Source: Hydractinia symbiolongicarpus
Lineage: Eukaryota; Cnidaria; Hydrozoa; Anthoathecata; Hydractiniidae
DNA length: 64,000 nt
Reading direction: 5' to 3'
Assembly: GCF_029227915.1 (NCBI RefSeq)
Contig: NC_079888.1
Location: 24,470,001 to 24,534,000, forward strand
In this document: piece after piece, positions 60,716-64,000 of the stretch
Numbering within the stretch: position 1 is the stretch's first letter
Layout: every line of letters begins with the position of its first letter
Program-made: the position numbers and the translations under genes
Notes under the pieces: model-generated
Seen by the model: the letters and a program-made list of their open reading frames with translations, nothing else
What the model was told of the DNA's origin: nothing
The model's database searches: none

Positions 60716-62872
60716 ATTCGACAATACGGGCCAAGCCCGGGATTTACGGAAAATCGCGGGTTTTCGTTTTCCGGCGATTAAACCTCTTTCATTAAGTGTC
60801 TCATCAAAAAGAAAACATTTTTGAAAACTACAAGTCTCATGCGTTTTAGTGGTGAAAAAAAAATTTAAAAAATCGTTCGGGAAATGAGTTTACTCGCTGG
60901 GTACTTTCTTTGTATACATTCGACTATACGTGCCAAGCCCGGGATTTACGGCAAATCGCGGGTTTTCGTTTGCCGGCGATTAAACTGCTTTTATTCAGCG
61001 TCTCATCAAAAATGAAAACATTCTTGAAAGCTACAAGTCTCATGCGTTTTAGTGGTGAAATAATAATTTAAAAAATCTTTTGGGAAATGAGTTTACTCCC
61101 TGGGTACTTTCTTTGTATACTTTTGACTATACGGGCCAAGCCGGGATTTACGGGAAATCGCGGGTTTTCGTTTGCCGGCGATTAAACTTCTTTTATTCAG
61201 CGTCTCATCAAAAATAAAAACATTTTTAAAAACTACAAGTCTCATGGGCTTTAGTGGTAAAAAAATAATTTAAAAAATCGTTCTGGAAATGAGTTTACTT
61301 ACAGGGTACTTTCTTTGTATACGTTCGACAATACGGGCCAAGCCCGGGATTTACGGAAAATCGCGGGTTTTCGTTTTCCGGCGATTAAACCTCTTTCATT
61401 AAGTGTCTCATCAAAAAGAAAACATTTTTGAAAACTACAAGTCTCATGCGTTTTAGTGGTGAAAAAAAAATTTAAAAAATCGTTCGGGAAATGAGTTTAC
61501 TCGCTGGGTACTTTCTTTGTATACATTCGACTATACGTGCCAAGCCCGGGATTTACGGCAAATCGCGGGTTTTCGTTTGCCGGCGATTAAACTGCTTTTA
61601 TTCAGCGTCTCATCAAAAATGAAAACATTCTTGAAAGCTACAAGTCTCATGCGTTTTAGTGGTGAAATAATAATTTAAAAAATCTTTTGGAAAATGAGTT
61701 TACTCCCTGGGTACTTTCTTTGTATACTTTTGACTATACGTGCCAAGCCCGTGATTTACGGGAAATCGCCGGTTTTCGTTTGCCGGCGATTAAACTTCTT
61801 TTATTCAGCGTCTCATCAAAAATGAAAACATTTTTGAAAACTACAAGTCTCATGCGTTTTAGTGGTGAAAAAATAATTTAAAAAATCGTTCGGGAAATGA
61901 GTTTACTCCCTGGGTACTTTCTTTGTATACTTTTGACTATACGGGCCAAGCCGGGATTTACGGGAAATCGCGGGTTTTCGTTTGCCGGCGATTAAACTTC
62001 TTTTATTCAGCGTCTTATCAAAAATAAAAACATTTTTAAAAACTACAAGTCTCATGGGCTTTAGTGGTAAAAAAATAATTTAAAAAATCGTTCTGGAAAT
62101 GAGTTTACTTACAGGGTACTTTCTTTGTATACGTTCGACAATACGGGCCAAGCCCGGGATTTACGGAAAATCGCGGGTTTTCGTTTTCCGGCGATTAAAC
62201 CTCTTTCATTAAGTGTCTCATCAAAAAGAAAACATTTTTGAAAACTACAAGTCTCATGCGTTTTAGTGGTGAAAAAAAAATTTAAAAAATCGTTCGGGAA
62301 ATGAGTTTACTCGCTGGGTACTTTCTTTGTATACATTCGACTATACGTGCCAAGCCCGGGATTTACGGCAAATCGCGGGTTTTCGTTTGCCGGCGATTAA
62401 ACTGCTTTTATTCAGCGTCTCATCAAAAATGAAAACATTCTTGAAAGCTACAAGTCTCATGCGTTTTAGTGGTGAAATAATAATTTAAAAAATCTTTTGG
62501 AAAATGAGTTTACTCCCTGGGTACTTTCTTTGTATACTTTTGACTATACGTGCCAAGCCCGTGATTCACGGGAAATCGCCGGTTTTCGTTTGCCGGCGAT
62601 TAAACTTCTTTTATTCAGCGTCTCATCAAAAATGAAAACATTTTTGAAAACTACAAGTCTCATGCGTTTTAGTGGTGAAAAAATAATTTAAAAAATCGTT
62701 CGGGAAATGAGTTTACTCCCTGGGTACTTTCTTTGTATACTTTTGACTATACGGGCCAAGCCGGGATTTACGGGAAATCGCGGGTTTTCGTTTGCCGGCG
62801 ATTAAACTTCTTTTATTCAGCGTCTCATCAAAAATAAAAACATTTATAAAAACTACAAGTCTTATGCGTTTT
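60716..62872 (+). repeat. 3-mer then 4-mer tandem (607 and 810 bp)
   Basis: GGCAAATCGCGGG at 60950, 61557 and 62367, and CAAAAAGAAAACATT (an ATG lost to AAAAAG) in each unit, give spacings of 607 and 810 bp. The longer unit adds a monomer with CGTGCCAAGCCCGTGATT and AATCGCCGG. The two 810-bp units differ in CGTGATTTACGG versus CGTGATTCACGG and TCTCATC versus TCTTATC. Confidence 0.82.
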
Positions 62873-64000
62873 AGTGGTGAAAAAATGATTTAAAAAATCG
62901 TTCTGGAAATGAGTTTACTCACAGGGTACTTTCTTTGTATACATTCGACTATACGGGCCAAGCCCGGGATTTACGGGAAATCGCGGGTTTTCGTTTTCCG
63001 GCGATTAAACCTCTTTCATTAAGCGTCTCATCAAAATGAAAATATTTTTGAAAACTACAAGTCTCATGCGTTTTAGTGGTGAAGAAACAATATAAAAAAT
63101 CGTTTGGGAAATGAGTTTACTCCCTGGGTACTTTCTTTGTATACTTTTGACTATGCGGGCCAAGCCCGGGATTTACGGGAAATCGCGGGTTTTCGTTTGC
63201 CGGCGATTAAACTTCTTTTATTCAGCGTCTCAGCAAAAATGAAAACATTTTTAAAAACTACAAGTCTTATGCGTTTTTGTGGTGAAAAAATAATTTAAAA
63301 AATCGTTCTGGAAATGAGTTTACTCCCTGGGTACTTTCTTTGTATACTTTTGACTATACGGGCCGAGTCCGGGATTTAGGGAAATCGCAGGTTTTCGTTT
63401 GCCGGCGATTAAACTGCTTTTATTCAGCGTCTCATCGAAAATGAAATCATTTTTGAAAACTACAAGTCTCATGCGTTTAGTGGTGAAAAGATAATTTAAA
63501 AAATCGTTCGGAAAATGAGTTTACTCCCTGGGTACTTTCTTTGTATACTTTTGACTATACGGGCCAAGCCCCGGATTTACGGGAAAACGCGGGATTTCGT
63601 TTGCCGGCGATTCAACCTCTTTCATTAAGCGTCTCATCAAAAATGAAAACATTTTTGAAAACTACAAGTCTCGTGCGTTTTAGTGGTGAAAAAATAATTT
63701 AAAAAATCGTTCGGGAAATGAGTTTACTCCCTGGGTACTTTCTTTGTATACTTTTGACTATACGGGCCGAGTCCGGGATTTAGGGAAATCGCAGTTTTTC
63801 GTTTGCCGGCGATTAAACTGCTTTTATTCAGCGTCTCATCAAAAATGAAAACATTTTTGAAAACTACAAGTCTCATGCGTTTTAGTGGTGAAAAAATAAT
63901 TTAAAAAATCGTTCGGGAAATGTGTTTACTCCCTGGGTACTTTCTTTGTACACTTTTGACTATACGGGCCAAGCCGGGATTTACGGGAAATCGCGGGTTT
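62873..64000 (+). repeat. Terminal mosaic, related to 48.8, 52.3 and 53.7-54.1 kb
   Basis: 62.9-63.45 kb follows the order seen at 48.73-49.2 and 52.3-52.7 kb (CTATGCGGGCC, CAGCAAAAATG, ATCGAAAATGAAATC), with private GAAGAAACAATAT and TTTTTGTGGTG. 63.53-64.0 kb resembles 53.65-54.1 and 60.15-60.56 kb (TCTCGTGCG, AAATGTGTTTACTCC, TTTGTACACTTTTG). The window ends inside a type-F monomer. Confidence 0.72.

Larger units (their letters stand above)
56185..61323 (+). repeat. 27-mer block duplication, copy 2 (offset 5,462)
   Basis: Second copy, carrying 8-mer copy 3 and the 5-mer tandem (58577-60637). The near identity over 5.1 kb makes this one of the most recent events in the window. Confidence 0.87.
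1..64000 (+). repeat. Satellite DNA array, ~203-bp monomer, head-to-tail
   Basis: The same ~203-bp unit recurs from the first to the last base. The landmark GGAAATGAGTTTACTC returns every 200-203 bp (for example, its GGG is at 1505, 1708, 1911, 2111 and 2313). Every monomer read has the same orientation; no inverted copy, unique spacer or inserted element was seen. Dividing gives about 316 copies. A consensus built by eye has 77 G+C in 203 positions (38%). Length variation comes from a few recurrent 1-bp indels: AAGCCCGGG or AAGCCGGG, TTTACGGG or TTTAGGG, GCGTTTTAGTGG or GCGTTTAGTGG, CTTTCTTTG or CTTTTTTG. A monomer close to one nucleosome repeat length, plus higher-order structure, is typical of centromeric or pericentromeric satellites in eukaryotes. 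The family was not recognised. Confidence 0.97.

Noticed and set aside
1-64000. CRISPR array
   Set aside because: Repeats are ~203 bp and contiguous with no unique spacers; repeat-to-repeat variation is in shared subfamily patterns.
1-64000. Ribosomal intergenic spacer subrepeats or a giant coding tandem repeat
   Set aside because: No rRNA sequence appears, arrays of IGS subrepeats are normally far shorter, and no reading frame stays open across successive monomers.

Overview
The whole 64 kb window is one uninterrupted tandem satellite DNA array. The monomer is about 203 bp (mostly 202-203, range about 200-203), roughly 316 copies by division, all head-to-tail on the same strand. The window starts and ends inside a monomer, so neither array edge is visible. 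I found no protein-coding gene, tRNA, rRNA, CRISPR array, transposable element or unique-sequence island. Open frames of 60-120 codons recur only because the monomer is stop-free over about 195 bp in one frame. The ones I checked start at TTG or GTG, and they shift frame with every 1-bp indel.

This fits a eukaryotic centromeric or pericentromeric satellite. I do not recognise the family or species. A hand-derived consensus is about 38% GC, with a GC-rich core (consensus positions about 63-112) inside an AT-rich remainder. CpG is over-represented (12 CpG per 203 bp, observed/expected about 1.6). That argues against long-term dense CpG methylation and is easier to square with an invertebrate such as an insect than with a vertebrate or plant, but this is weak inference. 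No CENP-B box was found. The core carries a strong dyad and four spaced GGG runs.

Monomers fall into recognisable variant types. (A) CCGAGTCCGGG with TTTAGGG and TGCTTTTATT. (B) ACTCACAGGG with ATTCGAC and CGTGCC. (C) GCGTCCCATCAAATATG followed by a TATAAAAAA tail. (D) AAGCCCCGG with GAAAACGCGGG and CCTCTTTCATTAAG. (E) CGTTTTCCGG with CCTCTTTCATTAAG. (F) CCAAGCCGGG, one C shorter. (G) a strongly divergent relic pair.

These types are arranged in many overlapping higher-order repeats (HORs). An 11-mer (about 2,226 bp) lies at 1-4.1 kb. A 7-mer (1,416 bp) sits inside a 19-mer (3,844 bp) duplication at 5.4-14.4 kb. A 6-mer with a 1,216-bp offset spans 14.6-16.6 kb. A second, different 19-mer duplication, also exactly 3,844 bp, lies at 16.6-24.3 kb. 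3/4-mers (609-812 bp) span 25.9-28.8 kb. A 10-mer (2,021 bp) spans 31.5-35.3 kb. 4/5-mers lie at 37.2-39.1 kb. Dispersed block duplications with offsets 15,380, 6,680 and 4,860/5,062 bp link 28.8-46.4 kb. An 8-mer (1,618 bp) present three times sits inside a 27-mer (5,462 bp) duplication at 49-61.3 kb. 3/4-mers lie at 60.7-62.9 kb.

The layout is what repeated unequal exchange or segmental amplification of ever larger units would produce, with recent events nested over older ones. Block boundaries were located by eye and are good to about 10-50 bp unless stated.
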